From Eleusine coracana subsp. coracana (lineage: Eukaryota; Streptophyta; Magnoliopsida; Poales; Poaceae), in contig CM064429.1 of the NCBI GenBank assembly GCA_032690845.1, positions 11,254,569-11,318,568 on the forward strand: a stretch of 64,000 nucleotides of DNA, written 5' to 3'. The notes beneath the pieces were generated by a model, which had not been told where the DNA came from, ran no database searches, and saw only the letters and a program-made list of their open reading frames with translations. Positions 20,280-31,545 of the stretch are shown one piece after another. A program made the translations under genes and the position numbers. How positions within the stretch are numbered: position 1 is the stretch's first letter; the number at the start of each line of letters is the position of its first letter.

Positions 20280-22030
20280 GTATTGTGACATCATTCCTTC
20301 GAACGCTAAATAGGATAATAACTCTAGTACAAACATGACCTGTAGTGACGCAAGCCCTATTGAGCTCAGTGGCAGGTCTACCTCCATTGGGATGCCGGAG
20401 AGTGGGTCCAACAAGTTCACCGCCACTAGGAGGGCCAGCCGGTGGCGGTGGAAGATGACATCATCATCCACCGCCATTGTTGCATGACTACTGTGGCGGT
20501 GTGTGTTGATGTCAGGAGCACCGCCACCGGTTCCGCGACTACATAAACCTCTGTTCTTCCTCCTCGTGTCTGTAGCTTGTCCAAATTCCAAATCGTGAGT
20601 TGGTGTCTGTACAATGTCAGAAAAGTTGGGAGAAGGCAATGAAGAGGGTTTGATCTATTTTTTTTAAGGGGATTGCTTCTAGGAGGTAACTTCACTCCAT
20701 TCTTTGCATTTTTATGCTCTATGGTTGTCTATTTCTTGCTAAATCTTGTCATTAAACCTAACCTAGGGTTAGCCTTTTTTTTTCCTAAAACTCACATGAT
20801 TCAATATGTTTTAATTGAGCTACTAGTATGGATATATCATATATTATCAATTATACTTATTTTCTTACACCTAATTGTATGTTTTATGTATGTAGCAAAT
20901 CAAATGTGTAGTATGGATATATCATATATTATCAATTATACTTTGTAGCAAATCAAATGTTTTATGTATGTTTAGGGTTCATATAGATCTAATTTAAGGT
21001 TATATATCATTTAGTGCATTAAGTGCATCTTTTTCTATTTCACATAGATCTAGATTAGACTATTATTATTTTATATGTTTCACTATGTGCTATATCATAT
21101 ATTTATTTGAATTTTTACTAAATTATAATCTTCTTTTTTTGCATTTTTTAGAGATGACGGATGGGCTTTGGATGTACAATGGAGCTAGAGGAGACGCCAT
21201 GACATGGTTTCTTCGAATCACCGATTTTGTCAAAGTCATAAAGATGCACACTCTATGAGAAATTAAACAGGAAATATATTGTCCTTGCGTGCAATGTGAG
21301 AATAAATGGATGACAACCAACACTGAAACTATTCGTGAGCACTTGTTGCATAATAGTCTTGTTGCAAACTATTTTATCTGGACCTACCAAGGTGAAAGAG
21401 ATGTGAATGGTTAGCAAGACAATAGGGTGAATGAGGCTACAAACATGATATGATCGTTGAAGAAATCATGGAGTAGGTGAATGCAGCAAACATCAATGAA
21501 CTTGATGTGGCCACCGAAAGTCACAATGTTGATGGCCGCAATGTGGAGGAACTGTTGTGCAACATTGTGCCCCAAGACTTGAAGAGTAGAAAGTGACGCT
21601 TGGACAACATAGAAGCGCTGGAAAACACATCAAATGAACTTTTGTATGAGGAATCCAATGGGTGTCAAAAGGATTGCATAGTATTGCAGACGGTTCTTGA
21701 TTTTGTCACCCTCAAGGCAGCCAACGGGTGGTCAGACAAAAGGTTCAATGACTTATTAGACATCTTGGGCAATTTATTGCCAAAACCAAATAAATTGCCT
21801 GGTCAGACAAAAGGTTCAATGACTTATTAGACATCTTGGGAAATTTATTGCCAAAACCAAATAAATTGCCGCCCACCACCTACTTTGCAAAGAAGCTCTT
21901 GTCTCCGTTGACAAAAGACATACAAAAAAGACATGTAAAGAACACACTGAGAAGACAAGGTTGTAAGCTTCATTGCCATTGTGGGTCATCCCGGAAAGGT
22001 ATGAATATTTTGGTGATTGGATGAGAAGCA
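20280..22030 (+). mobile_element. Truncated CACTA transposon
   Basis: The left part (20340-20540) has repeated GTGGCGGTG / ACCGCCAC motifs of the kind seen in CACTA subterminal regions, then an AT-rich leader, then the start of a TNP2-type transposase. No CACTA terminus was found at either side. The right side stops where the Copia LTR region begins. The leader carries a small duplication: 'atggatatatcatatattat' occurs near 20829 and again near 20914. Confidence 0.7.
21153..22022 (+). pseudogene. CACTA TNP2 transposase, N-terminal fragment
   Basis: Starting at the ATG near 21154 the translation has the transposase-associated domain: LWMYNGARG, then after one stop YCPCVQCENKW with its Cys pairs, then IREHLLHNSLVANYF.W. 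The TNP2 region follows at 21600-21830 (KAANGWSDKRFNDLLDILGN). It carries a stop at about 21256 and a direct duplication of about 70 bp: 'tggtcagacaaaaggttcaa' begins at about 21729 and 21800, which breaks the frame. The rest of the transposase is missing. Same family level as the copy at 28694-29982, but clearly a different element. Confidence 0.8.
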
Positions 22031-22059
22031 TGAAATGTGCTTAATATCTATTTGAGTGT

Positions 22060-24001
22060 TGTGCATGTAGGATTTTATCTATCAACCTTAAACATGAACA
22101 AGATGAATGTCGCCTTGATGATCAATAAGGACTCGGTGAAGTGCCATAAGGTTCTAGATGGAGAGTCGCTATGATTAGGCTAAGAACGGCTAGGTCTAAG
22201 TGTGTGTAATCACTTGGCTAGTGTGTAGGTTTGAGTCCATAGGAAAAACCAGACTGTCAAAAGGGCACGAGTCATTCTCTTAGGCTTCTCTAAGGTTAGA
22301 GTGTTGGGATGCTCAACTAAGAATACTTAGAGTGGCAATGGAGAAGGTTTGGTCAAGGTTTGGAATCTTGGAGACAAGTCAAGATGACAACAAGTTTCAA
22401 GTTCAGGACATGTCACCGTAAGGTATGACGAGGTTACCGTAGGAACCATTGAGAAATGCTCTTGTACAGGCAGGTATATGGATATCACCATATGATGCGA
22501 ATGTTAAGTCACCATAAGGTATGGTGAATGCAAAAGAAGTGTATAGAGAGGGGTAGAGTCTCCGAACTGAAGCTCAGGAGGTTGCCGTAAGATATAGTGA
22601 GTCAAGGAGCGTGGTGGCCATTTTTAGGTTCTCTCTAGAGACCTTACGACGAGGTCGCCGTAAGGTACGATAACCTATGGAGGAAGAGAAGTGGCCAACA
22701 CTCACAAGTTGTCGTTGACATTATAGTGAGGTCGCCGTAAGGTACAGTGACCTAAGGGAGCTGAGTGGCCAGAAAATAGTACTCTCTAGAGACCTTATGG
22801 CGAGGTCGCCATAAGGTACGGTGATCTAGAGGATGTATGCACAGAAAGGCAATGGAGATCAGAGGCCACCATATGGTCGAGCTGAGGTCGCCGTATTGTA
22901 CAATGACTATTCTTAGAGGCCACCATATTGTACGGTGGTACATAACAGCGGTTGGTTCTTGGTTTCGCTAGATATTTTGCAATGGCTAGGGGAGTAGTTG
23001 GAGACTATATATAGCTATCTCTAGGTCTTTCTGACATCTCTTGGCCATTTGGAAATCTGGGAAAACTTGGAGGGTTCCAAGACAAGAAGTGGAGACACTA
23101 GAGCAAAGATTGGAGCTATCTTTTAGTGTCTTGGAGAGTAACACAAGAGCATCCCGAGTATCTAGCCTAGGAGAGGTTATAGAGAGGATTAGTGTTGTTA
23201 CTCTTAGTCTATGACAAGGTCTAAACCGGTTAGGTGTCGGTGATTGAACCTATCGTTATTGTGGTGTGTTGTGAAGGCCATCACAAGTCTATACAAGGTT
23301 TGAGCTCGCCTTTGAAAGGAGCATCGTGAGAGAGCGCTCGTGCGTGCACTTCGAGAGTGCAACAAGTCTTTAGGGGAGGCAAGCTTATGCTCGAGGAGGC
23401 GAGGGCTTGATGAGCCGTGGTCATGAAACCACTCCGTCACTCTAGGAGTGATATGGGCTTGTGTGCAAGGACTTCATGGTTAGTGGTGGAAGGGATCAAT
23501 ACTCCAACGGGAGTTGATCCAGCAAGGACTAGGAGGAGGCGTCATCCTCCCGATACCTCGGACTAAAAATCAATGAGCATTTCATAAACCCTCTTTACTT
23601 ACCATCTCTAATTTTGTACTTGTGTGTAAGTAGAGTTAGGGTGGCTATATGGCTGTTTTCTTATTGATTGTCTTGCTACACTCTTAGTGCTTGCCCTTGA
23701 CATTAGTGCAACTTGTGCTTATTTACCTCGTCACTAGAATTGCTTAAGTAGACTCCTTGTGTCTTGTGTGCATTGTCTTGATTGATTGCTATCAGTAGAT
23801 TGCAGAGGAGTTGATTGATGTGTGATCTACTAGCATGTGTAGGTTATTGTTGGTCTTCTAGGTTGTTTATCTTTCTAGTGTGACTTCACTAGAACAACTT
23901 AGGAATTGATTGAGTGCTCAGCGGAGAGTTGTGAGCAAAATTGTTATACCTTGAGTTCCTGATTCACTCCCTCCCTCCCTTCTTGGTCACTCGATCTTTC
24001 A
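22060..24001 (+). repeat. Large Copia-type LTR (about 1.9 kb), plus strand
   Basis: The right border is well set: ...GATCTTTCA ends at about 24001, and a perfect initiator tRNA-Met primer site begins at 24004. The left border is estimated from where CACTA homology stops. U3 has a cluster of short palindromic repeats (22400-22940). A TATA box (CTATATATAGC) lies at about 23004. The length and plan suit Maximus/SIRE-type Copia elements, but that is inferred. No partner LTR is present in the window, so the element is truncated. Confidence 0.65.
22400..22945. repeat. Cluster of 'gtcgccgtaaggtacggtgacc' type repeats in U3
   Basis: At least seven diverged copies of a short motif (core 'cgccgtaaggta', also 'caccataaggta' and 'caccatatggt') spaced 40-110 bp apart. 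Each is close to palindromic (GTCGCCGTAAGGTACGGTGAC). They sit upstream of the TATA box, where LTR enhancers are expected. Confidence 0.7.
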
Positions 24002-24003
24002 AG

Positions 24004-24015
24004 TGGTATCAGAGC
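24004..24015 (+). promoter_or_regulatory. Primer-binding site, tRNA-Met
   Basis: TGGTATCAGAGC is an exact match to the usual Copia primer site, 2 nt after the LTR. It fixes orientation as plus. Confidence 0.9.
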
Positions 24016-24071
24016 CTTGTTGCTTATTATAGGTCTTAACTGCCTTGAGTAGTGACTGTTGGTGGTAGGTA

Positions 24072-24480
24072 TGTCACCCTTTTTTGGTTCAGGTCATGGC
24101 ACATGGAAGGATCGCTTGAGAAGCTACCTAGAAGCCGTGATACCGAGTGAATTGATGAACACTCTTGACGATTTTGCTAACACCTTTTACCGATGATCAT
24201 GTGTATGATGATGACTTGAGTATTAATGTGCCTTTCTAGTGAGCTTGATAGCTTACCTCGTATTGATGCTTTGAGTGATGATAGTATGTCTAGGAATGTG
24301 ATTGATGATTTGATTCTTGATTGTGCTTCCTCCTCTAGTGTCACTAGTGGGGATGATGATGCTTGTGAGCCTACTATTAGTAGTGATTGTGTCATGTTCA
24401 TGAAAATGAAAATTTAGTCGATGCTCTCATTCATTTGAAGGATTTGGTAGATCGTATTTCGGCATACAAAACCCCCCATT
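24072..24480 (+). pseudogene. Copia gag N-terminal fragment
   Basis: After the primer site a reading frame starts at about 24072 with MSPFFGSGHGTWKDRLRSYLEAV, reminiscent of the F.G.NY..WK.RM..YL start of plant Copia gag. It ends at about 24195. An acidic, Asp/Ser-rich open stretch follows (24226-24417). Homology is lost after about 24480. No integrase or reverse transcriptase follows. Confidence 0.6.
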
Positions 24481-24659
24481 GAGCTATCAAGCACTATGGT
24501 GGTCGAGAAGATACTCTCTCTACTTCCACATAACAAGCTCGTCCACTTCACCGTGATCCTCATCCACAACAACAAAATTTCTATACCGGATATGATTGAG
24601 GTATATTACAAGTGTGAAGATGAGGATGCCATGAAGAAAGAGAAGAAGCCAATTACACA

Positions 24660-24990
24660 AAGATGAACTTGTTGTATATAGCGTTGGCTATGGTGGTCGA
24701 GAACTTGTTGTATATAGCATTCGCTGAAACTTCAAGTATTTTTCAAGAACTATGGTGGTTGAGAACTTGAGCTATCAAGCACTATGGCTGAAACTTCAAG
24801 TATAGGTCAAGAACTATGGTGGTCGAGAACTTGAACTATGGCTGAAACTTCAAGTATAGGTCAAGAACTATGGTGGTCGAGAACTTGAACTATGGCTGAA
24901 ACTTCAAGTATAGGTCAAGAACTATGGTGGTCGAGAACTTGTTATATATAGCGTTGGCTAAAACTTTAAGTATAGGTCAAAATAATAGGA
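24660..24990 (+). repeat. 54-bp tandem repeat, three perfect copies plus diverged edges
   Basis: Units at 24780-24833, 24834-24887 and 24888-24941 agree except at the first base of the first unit. Each contains 'gaaacttcaagtataggtca' and 'gaactatggtggtcgagaac'. Diverged and rearranged copies extend to about 24660 and 24985. No clear ORF persists through the repeats. Confidence 0.85.
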
Positions 24991-25014
24991 ATCCATCACA
25001 AAAATTTAATAGAG

Positions 25015-26400
25015 TACCGTGAGCAACTTGGCTGTGATACCAAATGACGTGAACACGATGACGGTGTCTGAAGGTTTGTCCCAATCTTTCACAGTACTAA
25101 CAGATAATATAATCACTTATGAATTCCTCTTAATAAAGACCACAATATATCTGTGTATACATATGTGTGTATCAAATAATATCCATGTGTTCTTGTTTGA
25201 TTTAATGGCAGCGACACAATATGTAACAAAACTAATATTGAATTCTCACCATCAGATGAACAATGGTTAATGGTTGTTTGATTGTCTCATCACTCCCTCC
25301 TCCTTGGAGCAAAGTCATCCTCGGCTTTGAGATAATTTTTCTAGCACATTTCTTTTTTTATAGGCACAAACACCTGGGTCTTAATATATTTTTCTTCATC
25401 GGGTTGGTTTAGAACATGATGCACACCTTTTTGCATAAAAGAAAAATTATTAGAACGACCTCCATGAGTATCATCAAGATCAAACTGCCAAGGTCTCCCA
25501 AGCAACAAATGACATGCACTCATCGGTGCCATATCACAATCTATCGAGTCAACATAATCTCCTACTAAAAATTTTACTCTAGCCCTATGAGTAATTTTTA
25601 GTGTGCCACTTTGATTCATTTGCACATAGTGAGGTGTAGGAAGCCGTCATGTAGACAAACATAATGCATGCACCGCATCTGAACTAATAGCACTAGTGAA
25701 ACTATAACCATCAATAATTAATTTGCATACCATGTCTTATACTTTGCACACTGATTTAAAAATATTAGCATGTTGCCCATTCAAATTAGCACAATTTCCA
25801 TTATGTTGGACTTCTTGAGACATGAGCGATAAACCCACACCATCACCTCCATTGTCAACCAATGATTCCACATTAGCAACGCAAGAATATTCAAGAATTT
25901 GTTGCTCTACTAGAGAAGAAATTTCAGAACACTCAGCTTTTGTCTTTTATATTGCACACTTTTCAGATAACAAATTTGACTTGTCACTCAAGGCTAGTTC
26001 TTTCAACTCAATAATACTAGCATGTTGTTTATAAATATTTTTTGCACTATCTTTTGATTTATGGTCATCAAGGCACTTGTTAGGTTGCTTGCAAGAAGAA
26101 GTCTTGCGATCACGAGTCATGGTAGTATGCAATATTTTTATGTCGTAAAACTTCCTTGTTTGCCAACAGTGATCAGGATTTTGTTTGCCAAATTTACCAA
26201 CTCGCTTAATGACAATTTGTCAATCCTATAAAACTCTACCATAGCATGCTCCCACTAATAGTAGTCAGATTGACAAGCGGTTGAATACAGTGTTGGCATA
26301 AACTCAGCATATACATCTAAATTATAGTAATCTATCACCGCGTAGGAACATAGTACCATGAGCAATCTGGCTAAACTGATATCAAATGATGTGATTAATG
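25015..26400 (-). mobile_element. Decayed Gypsy retrotransposon fragment, minus strand
   Basis: Holds a Gypsy protease-like remnant (25341-25760). At about 25018-25045 and again at about 26345-26385 there are related sequences reading, on the minus strand, TGGTATCACAGCCAAGTTGC and a weaker form. The first looks like a tRNA-Met primer site next to 'tgacgtgaacacg', the same type of LTR edge as in the Gypsy at 56547-60892. No complete LTR can be drawn. Confidence 0.55.
25341..25760 (-). pseudogene. Gypsy aspartic protease fragment
   Basis: The minus-strand translation contains a CKLIIDGYS-like active-site remnant near 25720, then a stop, then the flap and C-terminal part: DSIDCDMAPMSACHLLLGRP and WQFDLDDTHGGRSNNFSFMQ. 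This HLLLGRPW type of protease is also in the element at 58291-58971, so both belong to the same broad clade. Reverse transcriptase and integrase are absent. Confidence 0.75.
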
Positions 26401-26660
26401 ATAAAGACACGACTATTGATGTGTAAATGTGCCTATATATGATTTAATAACTTTTTTAGAGGTATTTCAGTTTAATTTTTTTCATAATGGTAGTGGTGGG
26501 TAATTTAATAACTTTCTTAGATGTTTTTAGTCTGATATTTTCATAATGATAGTGTTGGGCAACTTGTTCTTCTTATTTCTTTGATTAATGTGAAAATTTC
26601 TCTCATTAATCAGAGAATTTCTTGATCTTGAGAGCGAACGTGGTGACTTTTTTGTTGCTG

Positions 26661-26661
<1 letters not shown>
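26150..26661. other. No gene recognised
   Basis: AT-rich, stops in all frames; probably transposon debris. A short repeated phrase ('taatttaataactttcttag' and close variants) occurs near 26440 and 26500. Confidence 0.35.

Positions 26662-26735
<74 letters not shown>
26662..26735. repeat. (AT)n microsatellite, about 37 units
   Basis: Uninterrupted alternating A and T over about 74 bp. Such tracts are highly variable and prone to assembly error. The ORFs that cross it on both strands (Tyr-Ile repeats) are artefacts. Confidence 0.98.
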
Positions 26736-26738
<3 letters not shown>

Positions 26739-27280
26739 GATAAGCAGTTTTCTCCTCGTAAAAGAAAATGCAGTAGTTTTTCCTTTAAACATGTTGGTAC
26801 ATGATCAATGAGGACGATGCTGTTTAGAAACATTATTCAATCCTGGGACACTCAAGTCGGATGAACGAAGACCATGGCAGCGTGTTGGAGCGGGCCGATT
26901 GGCATGATAGTGTGCTCCATTGTTTCCATGTTGTTGAAGAAGAGCTTCTACCTCTTCTCAGAGTACCACGGTAACAACACGACAAACCCAGTCGGCAGGG
27001 GCGGAGCTAGAGGAAAAAAATGTAGGGGTTAAGGATGTGCGTGTTACCTTGATATATAATAGGAAGTATATATGACATAATAATAATATAAATAAAAAAT
27101 ATAGCGGCTACAGTATGTCTCTATCAAAATATAGTGGACATTAATGAATTATTATTCTCAACCAAAAGATCGTCATTGACTAAAAAAAAAGAACAAACGA
27201 TTCATTTCAAGCAAAAAAAATTATAGAATATATCATTGAAAAATAAAAATAGATGCATTACCTTTCATAGATCAAAAATC
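26736..27280. other. Spacer, no gene recognised
   Basis: 'Caggggcggagctagagg' at about 26997 resembles the terminus of some grass hAT-like MITEs, but no matching second end was found nearby. The rest is AT-rich and unrecognised. Confidence 0.35.
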
Positions 27281-27296
27281 TACATCCCTTTCCTTT

Positions 27297-27649
27297 GCGG
27301 ACTTGCCTTTGGTCTGGTGGGAAAGTGCCCGAGTGTCTGCCCCAGGTTGGGGGTTCGAGCCCCCAATCCCGCACCGCACTGTTGCTGCTCTGCGGTACTG
27401 TAGTGCGCATAGTGCTCGACACTGTCGCGGTGCCGTGGTACTGTAGCTGCGCACAGTGTAAAAAAATCACCTCGTTTTTCCCAGGCCCAAGCATAGGTAA
27501 AGACTCCCGTCATAGCTCACACGGCCAGCTAAGTCTCTATGTATGGCTGGGGAGGGGAGTTTGAGGGTTTTCTCGGCCTGCATGAGGGGCTCTTCTCCGT
27601 AATATAATATCGTCGGGGGGCTTCTTCCTCTGGTAGGTCACGTTTTCTT
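27297..27649 (+). mobile_element. SINE-like retroposon with tRNA-derived head
   Basis: Flanked by a perfect 16-bp direct repeat TACATCCCTTTCCTTT (27281-27296 and 27650-27665), which is the size made by LINE-type target-primed insertion. Near its 5' end lie a pol III A-box-like TGGTCTGGTGG (about 27308-27318, one mismatch) and a B-box GGTTCGAGCCC (about 27351-27361), at tRNA-like spacing. The 3' end (GGTAGGTCACGTTTTCTT) is T-rich, as in several grass SINE families. It has no coding role. It is not a tRNA gene, because no acceptor stem or cloverleaf can be closed. Confidence 0.65.
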
Positions 27650-27667
27650 TACATCCCTTTCCTTTCA

Positions 27668-27733
27668 TGTTCATGAAGTGATGAGCCACAACATCATTTG
27701 TGTTCATGAAGTGATGAGCCACAACATCATTTG
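27668..27733. repeat. 33-bp tandem duplication
   Basis: 'Gttcatgaagtgatgagcca' with 13 further bases is repeated twice without spacer, immediately after the SINE target site. Confidence 0.9.
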
Positions 27734-27816
27734 TAACTTTGTTAAATTCTTGTTTCTTCATATAGTAAAGAAGTATATTACTAAAGTGTTTATCATCCAT
27801 GTGGTTACTAAGAGTT

Positions 27817-27840
27817 CACTACCACAAATAGGGCCTGTAG
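27817..27840. repeat. CACTA left terminal inverted repeat
   Basis: Starts CACTACCACAAATAGGGCC. The mate is at 63523-63546. The last five bases (TGTAG) begin the subterminal repeat array. Confidence 0.8.
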
Positions 27841-27859
27841 AGGCGATAGTCAAAATAGC

Positions 27860-28085
27860 ATAGCGGAGCGAGCTAACGTCGGCCGCCGCTACAGAGCCCA
27901 TGGGCACTGTCCACACTCAAACCGCCGCTAAAGATTCCCCTTATAGTGACGTTGACAATGTGAACCGCCGCTATAAATGGCTAAACTTTATAGCGACAGT
28001 TGACAATGCCAACCACCGCTATTAAGTGCATAATAGTGGCGGTTGACAATGTAAACCGTCGCTATAAAGTGCCCAGGCTATAAAA
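27860..28085. promoter_or_regulatory. CACTA left subterminal repeats and transposase promoter
   Basis: At least six copies of a GTCGCTA / CCGCCGCTA motif in both orientations, several arranged as hairpins around 'gttgacaatg'. They end at a TATA box (CTATAAAAG, about 28078-28086). In the related En/Spm element the transposon protein TNPA binds subterminal repeats of this kind; binding here is inferred. Confidence 0.75.
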
Positions 28086-28089
28086 GCCG

Positions 28090-28690
28090 CGTTCGGACAA
28101 CTTCGGCCCTCCTTGAATAGTGATGGCTCGAAAATTTAGGCAAATCACAAAAATCAAGGGGGGGGGAGGAGCTTTTGAGTTTGTTTTTTTTGCAGAAATT
28201 TGCTCTTTGAGGTAAGGGGAACTCATCCCATACATTTTTATGCTATTATTTTGAAATCAAGTTGAATTTTGTATTTCAAGTTTGTTTGGTTTTCATTAAA
28301 ATTTAGCTAAATTCATTTGATTTGTATGGTTCTATTGGGTTGTAGTTGAAGTTTATGAAGACATACATCATCTATTTTCATCACTACACAAAAGAAATAC
28401 TATATCTAGCCTCTTCTATGTCAATGGGAATCTAGATCTAGTTTGGTTACTAGAAGAGAGAGAGAGTGTTAGGCAAGAGGGATATTTATTTTTATTATTT
28501 CTCAAGAAAAGTTAAATAATATATAGAATAATTTGATGTTTGTTTTATTTTACCTTGCATAATATTTCTCACTTTATGTGTTTATTATTCAATATATATA
28601 TATTTATATTTAATGAATGTTTAATATTTTTGTTACACATAATAAATTAATTAATTTAAAATATCTTTTGGTTCTCGTTCAAGGTCGTTC
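28090..28690 (+). other. Leader of the CACTA transposase gene
   Basis: No conserved coding is seen. It lies between the TATA box and the first transposase motif and probably holds the 5' UTR and a first intron. It contains a run of G (28160) and AT-rich stretches. Confidence 0.45.
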
Positions 28691-28693
28691 GCG

Positions 28694-29982
28694 TTGCATA
28701 GATCTTGGATGTACGAGGCACGGAGGCCGGGTCCAATATTTTTACGAGAAGTCTCTAAACTTGTCGAAGGGGCCGCACAACATGCTCAACATGAAGGAAC
28801 GACTGATATATATTGTGCATGTTTTGATTGCAAGAATAAGAAGCTGTGGAATGATATAGAAGTAATCAACCCACACTTGGTGTGGACGGGTTTTGTTGAG
28901 GGGTACACTTGATGGACAAAATATGGTGAGAACAGTGTGGTCGATATGGAATTTGATGAGCATATTAAAGTTGAAGTCGAGGCTGTCAATTCGCCTAGTG
29001 TAGATGCAACGGAGTCGCCTGGTGAAGCTGATTTTGATGTTGAGATGTTGTTATGTCATATTGAGCCGTAGTTATTGATCAATGCCGGTACAACTATAGG
29101 GCTTGATAATTTTCATAGAATAGAGAAGGCATCAAAGGATCCATTATATGAGGAATCTAAGAGATGTGGTAAAAAGTTCACCATGTTGCGTACTGTACTT
29201 GAGCTGATGAAGCTGAAGGCCATGCATGGCTGGTCGGACGCTAGTTTCACGGATTTGTTGGAACTTATTTTCGATGCGCTGCCAAAGCCCAACTTGTTGC
29301 CAAGGACAACATACCTTTTTAAGAAGCTAATTTTGGCACTTTATTGGGCGTGCAAAAAATTCACGCGTGTCCAAATCATTGCATATTGTATCGAGAGGAG
29401 CATCAGGACGCTGTGAGATGCCCACGGTGTAAACGTAGTCGTTACAAGAGGAACAACGATTGTGATGCCGATGGTGGCGTGAAGAATACCAAAAAGGGAA
29501 GAAAGAAGAAAAGAAGTTCTATCATCCATGACAGTGATGACAGTAAGGTTCCTGCCTTAGTCATGTGGTACTTACCCGTGGTCGATCGCATCAGACGCTT
29601 GTTCGCCAACCCTAGGGATGCGGCAATGATGACATGGCATGCACGCAAGGGGGACGGTAAGCTCAGGCATCCCGCAGATGGAGTGTAGTGGAAAAAGTTC
29701 GATGAGAATCATCGAGACTTCTCTGATGAGGAAAGGAACCTATGGTTTGCATTGAGTACAGACGGGATAAACCCATTCGGTCAAATGAGGAATCCGCATA
29801 GCACTTGGCCAGTGATACTAGCAATGTACAACATTCCACCATGGTTATGCCATAAGAATAAGTATCTACTGTTGACCACTCTTATATCTGGGCCCAAAGA
29901 ACCTGGAAACGACATAATCGTGTTCTTGGTACCATTGTTTGAAGACCTGCAGAAACTATGGTTGGACGGGGTCCTTATATGG
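28694..29982 (+). pseudogene. CACTA TNP2-type transposase, 5' part
   Basis: Encodes the catalytic CACTA protein. The transposase-associated domain opens with SWMYEARRPG and YCACFDCKN. After two in-frame stops (about 28910, 29069) the TNP2 region follows: KAMHGWSDASFTDLLELIFD, then a frame change near 29340 into CPNHCILYREEHQDAVRCPR, a stop at 29686, then the DDE region with LSTDGINPFG (probable first catalytic Asp), STWPVILAMYNIPPWLCHKN and LISGPKEPGNDI. It is interrupted after GVLIW by the LTR element at 29983-37517 and resumes at 37518. Three stops and one frameshift make it a pseudogene. Confidence 0.9.
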
Positions 29983-31531
29983 TGTTGACTTTTGCTAAGC
30001 CATATTAATAAATCATTCCCGGCACGGGGCCAGAAACGGTTCACTAATATGTCCCAGAGTCAAGTAGGTAAAATCCGCAAGCGCACGGAGAATACCGCTG
30101 TAGCATTTCACCCGGAAGTATTCAGGGTATCGTATTTGTTTATCCCAAAGGAAGGTTATGATCAAGAAGCGTTACTAACATATAAGATCATGTTAACAAT
30201 TAGCAAGGATATCTAACCAAGACAGGCGGGTACATAATAATAACCGGGTAGTGTGACACACACAGAAGATTCCTACGAAATAAATAAAGTCTAGTGGAGG
30301 AAAGACTAGGCTAAGCTACTCCTACTATACATTCCTATACAGTTGCATAGCCTAAGTAGAATACATACAGACCCACACTCAGGTTCAGCAGTCAATAGTA
30401 TAGCACTTCAGGCACGGACTTACCCCTGCATCCACAGGCGACTTCCGCCAAGAGCCTACGCACTAGCCTAGCGGGGAGGATTTCAAAGGACGGACAGGGC
30501 TGTCACCACCTGCCGCCTACCTCAATGAACCAGTAGACTAACGAATAATTGATGCAAATCAGTCACCCAAGTACCATACTTGCATGACCAAAGAGCACTC
30601 TGCCCCTCCGCGATTACTATTAACGAGGTAGAGCTACCGTACGAATACGATCACCAAACCCATGCTATACTTTATCAGCTAAAACTAAGCATAGAGACTA
30701 TAACATATAAACTAGACTATAGTGATGGTATATAACTAGCATGACAATAGTAGTATAATAAATATAAACTACTATCACACAAGTAGACTATACTATCACA
30801 TATATGGATCACAAAATCAAACAAGAAACTCATGACCCAAGCACAACTATATAGAAAAGATATATATATTGATAAGAGCAAAGTCTTACAAAAGGGAAAA
30901 GATACAAGAGCCATACCAATTCCAAGTGAAGACTTGGGACTAGAGAGCTCTAGACTCAGCCTAACTCCACTAAAACTCCAAGAACTACTACTAGCAAGAG
31001 AGAAATGCTTCTTGTGGTGTGTGTTGAGTGTGAAGGCACACCCTCCTATTTATAGCCTCAATAGGTCGGCAAGGGAGCGTAACCGCCACGGAAGGCATCT
31101 CAAACCGTCATCAGGAGTCGTGGAGGAGCCAACACGTGGAAGCCCAGGCGGAGAGGGCGCCCGGCTGAGTCGGCCGACCTGACCAGGTCGGCCGACCTGG
31201 GGGTGGCCCCTCCTGGCCTGTGCTTTCTCCAAGTGGCTGTCCTGTGGGCCCTGACGTCGGTTTGCGCGGTATTACAGGGAGTTACGTCGGTTAAGTGCTG
31301 AAAATGGGCCCTTCAATCCGTGTGACGTCCGTGTGGCACTCTCTGATTGGTCGAAAGTGTGTTTTCTTGCCTTTTGAGGTGTTTCCTTCACATTTCCTCC
31401 TGCATGCACAAAGTTCTCCAAGTACAAGTGGAACTATATTATTGTGATAAAGCATGCGTGTATGAAATGCCAAATTCTCCTTTATTTGAGTATAGTTGAC
31501 GGTTAAAAATGGTACTTAACAGCCGTCAACA
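29983..31531 (-). repeat. 3' LTR (1549 bp)
   Basis: Nearly identical to 35969-37517. It holds the palindrome GGTCGGCCGACCTG twice near 31170-31200 and ends ...AGCCGTCAACA. A purine-rich tract ('gcttgggggagtt' on the minus strand, 31532-31545) abuts it inside the element. Confidence 0.95.
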
Positions 31532-31545
31532 AACTCCCCCAAGCT

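Noticed and set aside
22400..22945. Possible CRISPR-like array
   Set aside because: Repeats are diverged and unevenly spaced, and the context is a plant LTR.
26606..26833. ORFs of Tyr-Ile repeats on both strands
   Set aside because: They come from the (AT)n microsatellite.
26997..27240. hAT-like MITE
   Set aside because: Only one end-like sequence is visible; no second end or 8-bp duplication.
27295..27370. Possible tRNA gene
   Set aside because: A- and B-box-like motifs are present, but no acceptor stem or cloverleaf can be formed; the flanking 16-bp repeat favours a SINE.
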